Made by a program: the position numbers and the translations under genes | Assembly (NCBI GenBank): GCA_000708835.1 | Contig: DF237182.1 | Location: 62,001 to 126,000, forward strand | DNA: 64,000 bases | Direction: 5' to 3' | Source of the DNA: Klebsormidium nitens | Taxonomy: Eukaryota > Streptophyta > Klebsormidiophyceae > Klebsormidiales > Klebsormidiaceae | Shown here: in pieces, positions 48,601 to 60,146 of the stretch | Layout of the letters: every line of letters begins with the position of its first letter | How positions within the stretch are numbered: the first letter of the stretch is position 1 | The notes under the pieces: generated by a model | The model's input: the letters and a program-made list of their open reading frames with translations, nothing else | Databases searched by the model: none | What the model was told of the DNA's origin: nothing

Positions 48601-51600
48601 CGATACCTGACGGACCTTTAGATAGGCTTCGCAAATTCACTGCTATTGAGAAAGCTTAGATCAGCATTGCATGGCACCTTTCCTCCGCATCATAGCCCCA
48701 CCCCCTGAAGCATACGTGGCAGCTTGGCAACAGCTCCTTCTCGCGTCTTTGTCGCTCGTCTAAAAGGTCGACCACCGTGTTTTCCGCCTAGGCACATTGC
48801 GTCCCGCCGCGACCCCCGCCCGGCCCTTGCAAGCTCGGGTCTAGTCCTACAGTTGCGGGATGCCCCGCATGGTCTAAGTTCCGCTCCGTTCGGGTTTCCG
48901 TTCACGGAGTCCGATGCCCGTCTGGTAAACCTGAAGCTGACCGGGCGGAATGACCGGAATCGGAGGGGGGAGCCGGTGGGCGAAGCGCAGGTGGTGATAG
49001 ACATGTCTACGCAGAGCCAGGTGAGGCGAGGGCTGTGGCGACCTGCGGCTGGACAAGCTCAGCTTCTGGTCGCCTTTTTTCATGCTTGCAGAGTGCTCGG
49101 ACTGACCAGAAAGGGAGCATAATGGTTGCAGGCAAAAGGCTTGTCGCCTCTCCGTCCCTATCACACCTTTGCACAGCCCATGATCGTCAGTGGTCCCAAT
49201 TTACTTGCCAGCTGGCAACTTTGCGATCTTCGTAGTCCCATTTTTTGCGGAATACTTGCTTCTTCCGTTATTCTCCTCTTCTCTCACCGCCTATTCCTTT
49301 GCTTAGTCCGACAGCTCCCTCGAACCTCCATCTTTTGATCACGTCACGATCCCGATCATGGGGTTTCGCTTTGCTTAGGTGGGCCTCGTCGTGAACGCCT
49401 CCCCGCTGCTCCTCGTTCGAAACGCGTCCGGCGTTTCGCTGGACGTCTTCAGCCGGTCCCAAGACCAGGGGCCGGACCCCGGAAGAGACGACTTCTTCAC
49501 CCTCGCGAATAACCGAGCAGCCGACGATCTGGCGTCCGCATTCCAACGAGCTGCGGACGGGACGTCGAAGGGACTGTCCGCAAGTGAGTGGTTCCGTGGT
49601 GGATCTTGAACGCTGTCAATCTGCGACGGGCAGTTGCTCAGATGGTCTTGATGAAAGGCTTCGGTCGAGAATACATCCTGAGTGCAGCGTAAGGGCCGAG
49701 CGTGCATAGGCCGAGCCGATTTCCATGCAGAGAACTAGCCAACAACGCATTAGCGTAATCGTGGTTTGGCAGTGGCCTTCGATCTGCTGACGACCTTTGC
49801 GATGCATGATTGTCTGGGAGAGCCTATTGGAGGGCCGTACTGGTTTCGGTTATTTGTCGGGAATCCCCTTCAGCTTAAAGCCGTACTTCCACGGAGCGAG
49901 CAGCTCTAGTCATCAAGACATTGTCGCCACCATGCCTGATGCCCGTTCTTGATGCACCCACTCGTGTTTCCAAGGCTGGCTCTTGCCCAAAATTGCCCAC
50001 ATCCGTCGAAGCATGCAAGCGCTGAACTATCAGCGCTTGATCATGCCGCAAATTGACACCGTCTGCTTTACTCCAGGCGACGCCTTTCTCTGCATCCGCC
50101 CCACCGGAGCCGTCGGCCCCAGCGGCTGGTCGGATGACATCATCCGGGCTCCGCAGACGGCTCTCCCGGCGTGGGCCGATCAGCTCGTAATGGGCGCGCG
50201 CTCCGTCATGAGCGAGATCCTGGGCCACCGGTTCGACCTCGCGGTGGCGACCGTGTCCTGCAAAGTTGGCCNNNNNNNNNNNNNNNNNNNNNNNNNNNNN
50301 NNNNNNNNNNNNNNNNNNNNNNNNNNNNNNNNNNNNNNNNNNNNNNNNNNNNNNNNNNNNNNNNNNNNNNNNNNNNNNNNNNNNNNNNNNNNNNNNNNNN
50401 NNNNNNNNNNNNNNNNNNNNNNNNNNNNNNNNNNNNNNNNNNNNNNNNNNNNNNNNNNNNNNNNNNNNNNNNNNGGCGGGATGCACTTCCTGGTGAAGAC
50501 GCTCTTGCGAAAGGTGCCACGCCGAGATACAGGCGCAGTAAACAATTGGGCCGACCAGAGGGAGATTGTTGTGCTGCCGACGATGCGGGTGCGCAACACG
50601 CTGCCAGAGGACGTGGCGGTGCGGCTGCACCAGTCACATGACGAGGCTGACGCGTGGCTGACGTCATTGGCGGGGAGGGCGAAGGGGGACAGGGGAGGCG
50701 GATTGGCGGAATTAAGCGGCGGGGCTTTGGAGGAGGGGGAGAGGGAGGATGTGGACAGGGAAGAGTCTGGCGCTTCGAATGGAGAAACTGGAAAGGACGG
50801 GGACGGAACGGTCGTTAAACCAGGGGCGGATGCCGAAGGAGTAGTGCCAAGAGATGGGGGAAACGAGGGGAGTCTGCAGAAGGCAGCCCATATGAATGGG
50901 GCAACGGATGCAAATATTGATCCTGGCGGTCTGTCTGATGCCGTAGACTCAGTAACCAGCAAACCGGTTGACTCTGAGACTTTCACCGGGAACGAAAAGC
51001 AAAATGAAAGCGAGTCTGGGGCACCTACGAAGGCCACGGGATCAGTTTCAAAAGTGAAGCCCATTTCAAAGGCGCCCACTAAGAAGTTCACGCTCTCCCA
51101 GACCGCCAGCTTCTTCCGGAGAGCTGCTCCGAGAAACCCGCTAGAGGGCGTCGACGGCTCGGTCGTGCCTGGGAGGGGCCAAGAGATCTGCCTCCACGGA
51201 AACCCGGCCAACGCGTTTCTGAGCGTGTACCACCCGGAACTGGGTGCCAGTCTAGAACCGGTGTCTCTGGCCGAAAGCGGGTTAGTTGACCTAACCGCAG
51301 CCCGTGAGTCGCTGTCAATAGCGGGGTGGGGGTCGTCGGGAAACAAGTCGGAGACCGATCTGGAGGTGCGGTTTGGAAAGGGCGACAACGACAAAAAGGG
51401 ACTGGTAGTGGTTCGAGTGGCGAGAGACGCGGACGGCGTTCTCAAGTTGACTCTCCACGTCAGGTGAGAGGGCTTCTCTCTCAACACTTCATGAGAGAAT
51501 TACATCTGCGGATCATGCTCTTTCTGGAGCTATATCACCAGAGTCTCCCAAAAATAATGTTGCCAGATGCGAGGAGAAAGAACCAATTGTTGAGTTGGCT

Positions 51601-54600
51601 GCGCTCTGCTTCTTCGGAGCCACATCTAGGAGCCACTCAGGGAGTTCTTTAGAAGCATTCTGCCAAACTTTACGCTTTGAACGAGCAACAAAGAACAGTC
51701 GTTTACATTACTCATCCCTATTGTCATCTAATCATTCCTTGGACAACTGGCCTTCGAATGCTCTGTTCGCTAACTCGCAGTCACAGCAACGCCTGCGTGT
51801 GTTGGATATGCATATCTTTCAACTCGGCACCCCTGCCTCGCAAACAAAATTGAAGGAAGGCCTCAAGTATACCAATAAGCAGAACGCGCAGGCCAAATGT
51901 ACGCTGATACTAAAGACTCTTGCCCCCCTTTCACCAGGTACTCCTTCCAGAATGACAGCGGCGCGGTTCTCGAGTGCGTCCCCTGTCCGCAGCCCAAAAA
52001 GAAGGGCCACTTCGGACGGCATAAGGGGCCCCCCGACGCCCCGGACTGGCCCCCCCGGGACCATCCGGACGCAGCATCGACGGCCCAGATTCGCCCAGGC
52101 ACCCTGGCGGCCTGGATGTGCGGCTCGGAAACGCTCCTGGTGCGAGAACCCCCCCGGAGCGGGAGCAGCCCCCCGAAAGCGACGTTTCTGGACATAAAGG
52201 CGCTAGCGGGCGCGCTGGAGATCGATTTGGTGGGGGAGCGAGAGGACGGAAAGAGGCGGCACCTGCAACTTGGCTTGGCAATCGTGACTCCAACGCTTGG
52301 TGAGCTGTCTGCCAGCAGAGCCGCTAAGCTGAGCCTAGAAAGCTGAAGAAAACGAGCGTTCGTGATTCGTCACGATGGATTTTCCCTCAATGGTCGACGT
52401 TCTTCAGGCCTTGTCGCTGTCAGCTTTTGTGGATCATGCCCACCTCTTATCGGGGACCAGCAAGCGAGATTGAGTCGGGGACCAGCAAGCGAGATTGAGG
52501 CCTATTGAAGTCTGTCTACATTAAGGTGGTTCTGCGCCTAAATGGGCTGGACACTCGCTCACCTATTCGTCAACTGTTAGACCGTGCCGCACTCTAAGTT
52601 TGGCCGGTCATCGGTTTACCTGCTGTTGGCTCAACACGTCTACCTAACCTGTGCACCACAAAATCTGCCCTCCACTTGCAGGCACAGCGGCTAGCGCAAT
52701 GGACCTCACCCGCATCATCCGCTTGCGGCCTCGCTACATCGTGCTCAACAGCGGGAGCAAGCCCATACTAGTTGCTCAGGACGGCTTCGAACGAGACCCA
52801 CAGTTCGTGAGGAAGCTTGCCCCGGGGGAAAGGGTCGCCATGCACGCGCAAGAACTGGTCACGGACGAGAACAACGAGGATGGCGACAGACGAAAAGGAC
52901 ACAGTGAACACAACGGTAAGTTTGCGCCAATAATGCGTTAATGTAATTAGCGCTAGGTAAATTGCGCTAATGTTATCTTGCGCTGCACATTGACAGTCTT
53001 AAGGAACTGCGACAGCGTTTGCGAATAACCCTTTTGGTGGAGAGTCGTGGGCGGGTTCTAGTTGTTACTAGCTAATTTAACCAGCGAAGTTGGAACGACT
53101 ACTTTCCTGAACCGCTTGTACCGGTTCTTGACAGGGGAAACTCACAACTCAGCCTAAAAACCAACCTGTACTCTCTCTCTTCAGGCCCCGTTGAGTCCCC
53201 CGGCCAATTACACCTTCGCGTCCGCCCGGAGGGATCCCCTCACGAGTGGTCGGGGCGCCTGTGCGCCGCTGCACTGGGCACCTTTTACCTCAAGTCCCGG
53301 CCGGGTCTGCAGCTGGGGGATCCCCCGGCAGGCGACCGAGCCCCGCTCCTGTGGCTGGCCGAGGTCGCCGACGACAGCCCCAGCCTGGTCGTCAGTATCC
53401 GCCCACAAACTACCGCAAGCGTTCCATACAAAATCGAGAATAACATGCAGCAGGGGATCATCTCGTTCTGTCAAAAGGTGAGACTGCACCTTGTTCACAG
53501 AAACTGCGCTTCTCAAGTGTCATTGGACTTGGGCCTCATCCTTGTTTGGCTGTGCTTCCAAGTATGTGCGTATTTTTTGAAGGCAAACGGCGAAGCACGT
53601 TCTCATGGTGAGAACAAGACATCCGTTAGAGCGATTTTTCTCCTCTGATTCAGAAGCAAAAACTGTCAACTGAGGCTTACCCTCCTGAGCATGTCTTCGT
53701 TGCTACATGGGGGCCGAGCGAATTACTTGGGCAAAAAAGTAAGACAGACCGCTCTGACACCCAAATGAACAAACGGAGTCCTCAAGTTTTAGCCTAAGTT
53801 TCGCTCGCAAAAGCAGCGCCCCTCTTATCCAACGACAAAGGCCAGAGACATTTGGATCTGATAAGCCAAACGATGACACGTGTCGGTCCTTCATTGGTGC
53901 AGGGCATGTCCGAAATGGAGTTGCTGGAGCCGGGGCAATCCGTGGAGTTTGTGTGGGACGACCTTGCTCAAGAGCGGCGGCTCGTGGTCGTGGTCGTCGG
54001 TGAGTGCTTCCACGTGACAAACTCTGCTTCGTTGGACGGAAAATGAGAGGCCGCTGATTTGCTCGCGAAGAGATTCTAGGAGGGTGTCGTGATACAGAAG
54101 CGGGTGGCTAAACGATGCTCCGAGGCGTTGTGGAAGTCGCAAGACCACAATGATAGGAAAGCTCAGAAGGGTTGCATATAAGCACGCCCGAGCTGCATCC
54201 GGCTCAGGGGAATTGCCGGTTTGATTGCAGGGAGGTGACTTCCTGGGACTCTCTTATTAATTGTGGCCTCAGAATGGACGCCAGACGTACTGACAGCGAA
54301 CCTGACTAAACATCCTTTCTATTTCGCATCTCAACCTGCTGACCTGTTTTTACAAGCCGTTTTGAACTCATCAGACCGCTCTCCGGTTTTCTTTCTGCAA
54401 GTACTCAGCTGCCTCGTAACAAGGTGGCGTGTCTGGACAGCAATTAGCAAGCTCCTCGTTTGATTCGTTTCTCAAGCCTTCTCTCACCCCCTTTTGCGAC
54501 TAGGACAACCTGGCAGTTAACCCGTTTCTTGACCTACGGTTTGCAGGCACCCAGCTGCGCGAGGAGGTGCGGTTGGACAAGCTGCGCGGCTGGACGGCAA

Positions 54601-57600
54601 TGCGCGCCCGCGGCGCCGCGCGCTCGAGCACCTTCTTCTCGCGCTTCCACGACAAGGTGGCCACGGCCGCGCTCAAGGCTATGGCAGGGGACGCGGCCGA
54701 GGGTGACGTCAGCTACCAGGTAGGCAAGATTACACGGGGCTGCGTTCGTTGAAATACTCAGCAATAGGCGGGGCTCATTTTTCTGTAAGGAATCACTAGC
54801 GGCAGGCGAGGCTGCAATTTCCTGTAAAAGTACTCCGTGGATCCTGTGGAGAAGCTTTTGCAACTGCTGGGCGCACATGCTTGGAGGACTTTTCGAAGCA
54901 CGGATGTCGAGTGTTAAGATAAAGCAAGGTCTTTGCGTGATAAGCCGATCTCTGACATTTTCGCCTTCAGCATAACTTTTGCAGAAGGTGAGCTCATTGC
55001 TGGTAATTCAAGCGACTGAAGCCAGACCTCGATGAACGCCCGTTAGCAAACGCTGTCCTTCTCCATCTCAGAACCGATATTGTCGTCGTCAAGAACCGCG
55101 ACGCTGCCGTTTAATCTTGTCTTTTCTCAGACTGCTTCTTTACTGCCTCCTCTAATATTCCCAAACCCCGGCGCAGGTCTCGGCCGACGGCCCCACTCGC
55201 GTGCTGCGCGTCAGCGACCAAACGGAGGAGACGTCAGCGCCCAAGGAGGATGACGTGGCGACCATGGAGGCTCGCGTCAGCCTGTCGTCACTTGGGTTCA
55301 CGCTCCTCGAAAACGTCCGACAGCGGAGGGAAAGAGACCGAGCACGGTTGCAAGTGGCGCAGACAGTGAACGAAGAGAGCTACAGCCCGCTGCTGTATTT
55401 GAGAGTGATTGGCGTCGAGGTGGATTACGTCAGCGGAGAGGAGAGCGTGTCAGCGGAGGTGAAGCTGCGGGTGAGTTGCGAGCCCCGGGGACGCACCACG
55501 TGCCCAAAAAGCGAGTGGCGGAGAGATTCAGGGGCGCTGCAGACTTCTCTCTAAAAGCGGGCAAGAATTGGTTCAGATTGGAGCGGCAGCGATCCGATTT
55601 TGGAAAAATACAAGGATGCATCTTCAACCATACTCAGCCCATCCGTCGCATCTCTTCAATGTCGACCATTGCCAGACCATTCCCACCCATCCTTTCTATC
55701 ATCCAGACTCCACATACTCTCCAGTGATTGTCATCAATGAAAATTTCCCCCAAGATGCTGCTTTTCTGACTGCTTTATGGGACGGAGTGGTCCAGGTTAA
55801 TCATCCTTCAAATCTGCAATCAATACTTTATTGGAAACTCTCGCTTTTCTGACCCTCGTTTCCTTCACCCGGTTTTCAGCGTGCGGACATCGACGTCCGG
55901 TGGGAGGGCGCCCGCAAGCCGGTGCTGCTGCGGCCGTACGCGGGCTTCGACGACGAAAAGGGCGACACGCTGATGCACCTCGCGGTCATCGGCTCCACCA
56001 AGACCACGAGCCCGCTGCACCTCACCTACTTTTCCTTCCTTCTCCAAGTAAGAAGAACTTACTATACCCTTCCCCCAAAGATGTGTCCCGATACATCTTG
56101 TGTCACTCCTTTATTTGGGCTGTTTGGCGAAAGTGCAACCTTGCGTAAGTCTTCTAACATCACGAGCCCGCTGCACGTCACCTACTGCCCCTTCCTTTTT
56201 GAGTGAAAAAGAGCCTCTTCACCTCCGACCAACGTTGCGTCCGTATGCATCTTGTATCGCCTCTCTGTTTGGGCTGTTCTGCAAAAGTGCAGCTCTGCGC
56301 GAGTTTTCAAAGATGCCGTGTCATCTCATTCGCTGAGTAGGGCAAGAAGCTGAATGGTCAAGAAAGGCTTCCAGAACTCCAGCAGATGAGAAAGACTAGA
56401 AGGGGTTGGAACGGGCCCTCCTCAATGGCTTTCCACGTGGCTACTTACAGTGGTTTCTGAAGAGGATCAGAAAGCTCAGCGCGCTCCGGAATCCCGGGTG
56501 CTGGACTATGTGCGTGTTGAAGTTTAAGAACACTTGAATATCCAGACTCCTAGCCCTATCCGTGCAGGCAATTGAGGTGAACGTGGACGAGGACACGCTG
56601 GTGAAGCTGGTCGCGTTTGCGCGCACGTCGCTGGCCCCGCCGGTGACCAAGGCCCCCAGCACGCTGGTCTACTTCGAGCGCTTTGAAGTGCACCCCATCA
56701 AGGTGAGGCCTCATATCAGGGCCGAAGGTAGCGTCAATGTTGCTGGACGAAGGCGCCGTCAAAACGTGCTCCTCCTTCATTGTCGCCGTCTGAGGAGAGT
56801 CAAATCAGACGGCAATTTCTCCACAGGGAGCGCGGGTCCGGGAGTCCCCTTGTTTGCTGCTTAATAAAACTCTCTCACATTCTTGCTGCTCTCAGACAGG
56901 GCAGGAGCTTTGATATTGAACAAGGCCAAACGGAAACGTTCAACCCATAAACAATGCTCTGCCAAGACCCGTAAGCAAACCTTCAAATAGGCATTCTCCG
57001 CCCCCAGACCCTGGGAAGGTGATTTCCTATTGAGCAACGCTGACACAGATGCAGTCTCTGTCAGAACAGGACACAAGCAACCGCTGAGCAAGACTCTATA
57101 TCCTCTCGTTAGAGTCTACTTGTTTCCGCAGAAAGTTTGCAACCCTTTGCTGCTCCAGATCTGAAGAGCTTTCTCCAAAGAAAGCGAAGAGCCACGGACG
57201 ACAGATGGCGAAGAGCTGAGAAAGCTCTTCGCTGAGAAAGCTCGTGCCGCTCCATGGCAGCACCGGCACGGAAGGGGACGTTGCAGCAAATGGCTCCGCC
57301 ACACACTAAAATCCCTATTGTAAGCCTGCGGAATATCGGTATAAGCATCTTATATCTTACCGCTGTGCGAATTCTTGCCGTCTTTCAGATTGTGGGCAGC
57401 TTCCTCCCGGGCAGCGCGGACACGGAGGGCGACTCGGCGCAGGAGGCGCTGCGCGGGATGCTGCACTCGGTGGTCCGGCTGCCGGCCGTGAAGAACCAGA
57501 AGGTGGAGCTCAACGGGGTGCTGCTCACGCACGCGCTGCTCACCTACAGCCAGCTGGCGACCAAGTGTGCCATCCACTACTACTGGTACGTCGCCGGAGA

Positions 57601-60146
57601 CTGGTGCTCGTGCCGCGATTTTGACCCTGGGAACCCCGCTTCTTCTTGCAGCTGACGGGGCATCTCCTGAGCTCAATCTGACGCCTCTCGCAGCTCCCTT
57701 CACTTCTATTCCCCCTCCTTTCGTTTTCCGTCAATTTAGAAAGTGGCCTGACGGTCAGAATGTCGACCCCGTCGCAACCACGCATAACGTCCCATGTGAT
57801 GCCGGACGCCTGATGTAACCTTCCCGTCATCTATTGTCTCGCCAGCTTCTTCCGACTCCCATGAATTGCGTACCCTCTTTTTACCCCCCGTTGACCATTA
57901 GCCCCCCCATAATTCTCCCGTCTCCCCACCCCAGGTACGCCATGCGCGCAATCTCGCTAGCGCGCGGCGCCGAGTTCCTCCCGCCCTCGTTCGTCTCCCT
58001 CTTCGATGACTCCGCCTCCGCTTCTCTCGACGTCTTCTTCGACCCAAAAGCCGGCGCCATCGACAAAACCGTGGGGATGTTCAACCTGCTCCGGAAAGAG
58101 GTCAAGAAGCGGGGCGGCTGGAGCCCGCTGACATCATGGGGCGCGGGCACGCGCATCCTGGGCGAGCAGGCGGCGGGGTGGGGAGTAAACGTCGCACGTG
58201 TGCTGCTGACGGAGGTGTCGGACAGCCTGCTCAAGGGGGCCGAGACGCAGGGCATGGACGGACTGGTAAGGTGTTTGGTGGGCGGTTTTGTACGTTTCCG
58301 CAGGCCCGATCAAAATGCTTGATGAGCTATTTTTGGTGAAAGGTGTCCAATACGGGTCACGAGACGCAGACGGCTTGTGAACGTAGTTATTAGAAAAAGC
58401 TCTTTTGCTCTTTAAGCCAAAGGCAATTGCAGCGTGCTCGGGATTGGAACGGTCTTCGACCCGGCTGGTGGATCTCTCAGAACTTGGCTCGATCCGAGAA
58501 TTACATCCTCCAACCCTCTTTTGCTAGAACGGATTTGGTCCATATCTACTACCTATGCTGACCACAAAGCTCACCAAAATCTCAGAGGGTTCTCCTGTGC
58601 CTTGTAGTGGAGCACCTTGAATCGCGGTTGTTGCTTCAACCGCTGCCGACTAGAAGTCCTCTCTTGCAACACTTTGCTGATACTCCTTGTGCAATGTAGC
58701 CATTTTCCAGCGCAGCGTCATGCATCGACCGCTGACGACCAGAAACCTTCTCTCCAACGCTCTGCTGATACTCCTTGTCTTTCACATTCCGCAGTGTAGC
58801 CAAGTTCTAGCGCCGCGTCATCCGTCGACCGCTGACGACCCCAACCTTTCTCTCCAACGCTCTGCTGAATCTTGTTTACCTTGTTCCGCCCTGCAGTGGC
58901 GGGGTTTCCAGCGCGGCGTGATGCACGCGGCGATGGCGGACCCTATGACGGTCCTCCAGGCGGCGCTCAAGGGCTCGGGGACCCACAAGATTCAGCTGGA
59001 CAAGAGCCTGGGGACGGACGAGGTAAGGCCTCGGGAGACTTCAACCGGGCACGTTGACCGTCTGGTTTTCAATGATGAATTTGACGAGCTTCGTAGTGTC
59101 TGTTTATTATTTCAGTCTCCCTGGAGAGCCACTCTACTCCCTTTGGCGAGATTGTATTGCTGGAGGTGCGTTCGCCAAAAAGATCGAGGTGGACGAGAGC
59201 CTGGGCACGGACAAGATCAGGCCCCGGGGGACTCCGATCGGACCATCCCGCCTTGATCTTTGATTATACTATTGGGGTTTTGACGAGCTTTGCACTATCC
59301 ATTCGTTGGTTCATTATAATGTACAACTGTTCTGAGAGAGTCCGGCAATTGCCTGTCAAGGGTGCGTCATCGAGCAGAGTAGTGCACGAAGAGCCATTCC
59401 GAGGTACGAAAACAGAGATTAAGATTTTTGCTCCGTCTTGCCTGATCAATTCTGTGGCGACTTGTTGGCTTCGCTTATATCCTCTTGTTTCTGTTTGTTA
59501 ATGTGGCGCACTTTGTCATCCCTCGCTCCCACATCTGCTCGAAAGCGAACCCCATCGCTTATCCCTCCTCCAGGCGTACATCGAGGGCTACCTGCAAGCC
59601 ATGCTGGACCGCACGTTCCGGCAGGACTACCTACGTGTCAAGCTCTCGAACGACCAGGTCATCCTCAAGAACCTCCCGCCCAACAGCCGGCTGACGTCAG
59701 AGATCATCGAGGAGACGCGCAACTTTTTGATCGGCGAGGGCCTGATCGAGGGCGACTCGCACGCGGCCGTCGCGCGGTCCCGCCGCTTCCGCGGCGAGGA
59801 CAATAGCTTATTGCCGATCGCGCGCGCGCTCGCGGAGGAGCTGGTGGTCGTCATCATCGTACACAAGCTGCACGTCCGCGCGTGCCAGCTGCTGCATCTG
59901 CGGACGTCCGAGAAGGAGAAACCGTTACCAATGGAAAAACCGTTGCCGTTGCCGGAGGAGCACAAACCGAAGAAGGAGGGCGGAGCGAACATCCGGAGTA
60001 TAGTGCGCAAGGGCGCGTTCCACCTCGCGCTTTCTAGCGCGCTCGCGTGGGTAGATGGGCGGCTTTGTAGGCGGATACCAAACCCATTCATGCGGAAAAT
60101 AGTGAGCGCGTTCATTCTCAGCTTCGTGACTGAGAGGCGCCTCTAG
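36661..60146 (+). CDS. VPS13: VPS13-type bridge-like lipid-transfer protein (about 25 exons, ~4,330 aa)
   Basis: VPS13 proteins are long hydrophobic-groove rods that move phospholipids between membranes at organelle contacts. Exons: 36661-36932, 37566-39507 (gap inside), 39970-41087, 41352-41488, about 41604-44599, 45045-45797, 46173-46321, 46736-47523, 47860-48198, 48834-49020, 49379-49583, 50077-51463 (gap inside), 51938-52299, 52682-52915, 53185-53477, 53903-53999, 54547-54719, 55177-55470, 55577-55795, 55880-56047, 56568-56702, 57389-57585, 57935-58265, 58897-59022, 59574-60146. Chorein-N domain is obvious (MEHFVADVITKQLAQFLVL; EVRLQNVRLNTNTI; GLLRVQFKPLRVDAINVLVE). A VAB/SHR-BD-like region includes LTRIIRLRPRYIVLNSGSK, VPYKIENNMQQGIISFCQK and MELLEPGQSVEFVWDD. 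The C-terminal part has VSLSSLGFTLLEN and LVYFERFEVHPIK joined to IVGSFLPGS. No PH domain is seen. Exons 2, 5 and 12 carry long charged, G/S-rich disordered inserts. Uncertain points: frame near 41040-41087, the exon 5 acceptor and the exon 10 acceptor. The family is sure; the exact plant subgroup is not. Confidence 0.85.
38259..38709. other. Assembly gap 1 (451 N), probably false
   Basis: The gap lies in VPS13-like exon 2. The 36 bases before it (38223-38258) are identical to the 36 bases after it (38710-38745), and collapsing that overlap keeps one open frame. The gap therefore probably marks an unmerged overlap rather than missing sequence. Confidence 0.85.
50272..50474. other. Assembly gap 2 (203 N) inside a VPS13-like exon
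   Basis: The gap lies within exon 12, after AVATVSCKVG and before GGMHFLVKTLLRKVP. The flanks are not duplicated, so sequence really is missing. With 203 bases the reading frame happens to stay the same on both sides. An intron inside the gap cannot be excluded. Confidence 0.8.
52450..52499. repeat. Perfect 25-base tandem duplication
   Basis: Two identical adjacent copies of a 25-base unit (TCGGGGACCAGCAAGCGAGA then TTGAG) lie in the intron after VPS13-like exon 13. Perfect identity indicates a recent event or an assembly artefact. Confidence 0.85.
56003..56330 (+). repeat. Tandem duplication, about 156 bases, spanning a VPS13 exon end
   Basis: The end of exon 20 with its donor (ACGAGCCCGCTGCACCTCAC onwards) and the intron start, up to TTTGGGCTGTTTGGCGAAAG, recur once downstream. 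The second copy has CACGAGCCCGCTGCACGTCA at about 56160 and TTTGGGCTGTTCTGCAAAAG near 56268. In copy 2 the donor has decayed (GAGTGA) so it cannot replace the exon. Confidence 0.75.
58560..58942 (+). repeat. Tandem array of about 100-base units including a VPS13 acceptor
   Basis: Three clear units end at 58740, 58840 and 58942, with a weaker fourth before 58651. Each contains CTCTCCAACGCTCTGCTGA-like sequence, then an acceptor-like stretch, then CAGCGC(A/C/G)GCGTCATGC-like sequence and a CGCTGACGACC-like end. Only the last unit holds the working acceptor and start of exon 24 (CTGCAG|TGGCGGGGTTTCCAGC). The upstream units are decayed copies of the intron-exon boundary. Confidence 0.75.
58989..59242 (+). 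repeat. Duplicated VPS13 exon 24 end
   Basis: The end of exon 24 and its donor (GACAAGAGCCTGGGGACGGA followed by CGAGGTAAGG, about 58998-59027) recur about 190 bases downstream as GACGAGAGCCTGGGCACGGA then CAAGATCAGG. In that copy the donor GT is lost. Flanking words such as TTTGACGAGCTT are also doubled, at about 59080 and 59278. Confidence 0.75.

Noticed and set aside
50272-50474. Second assembly gap as another false gap
   Set aside because: Its flanks share no duplicated sequence, so sequence is probably truly missing.
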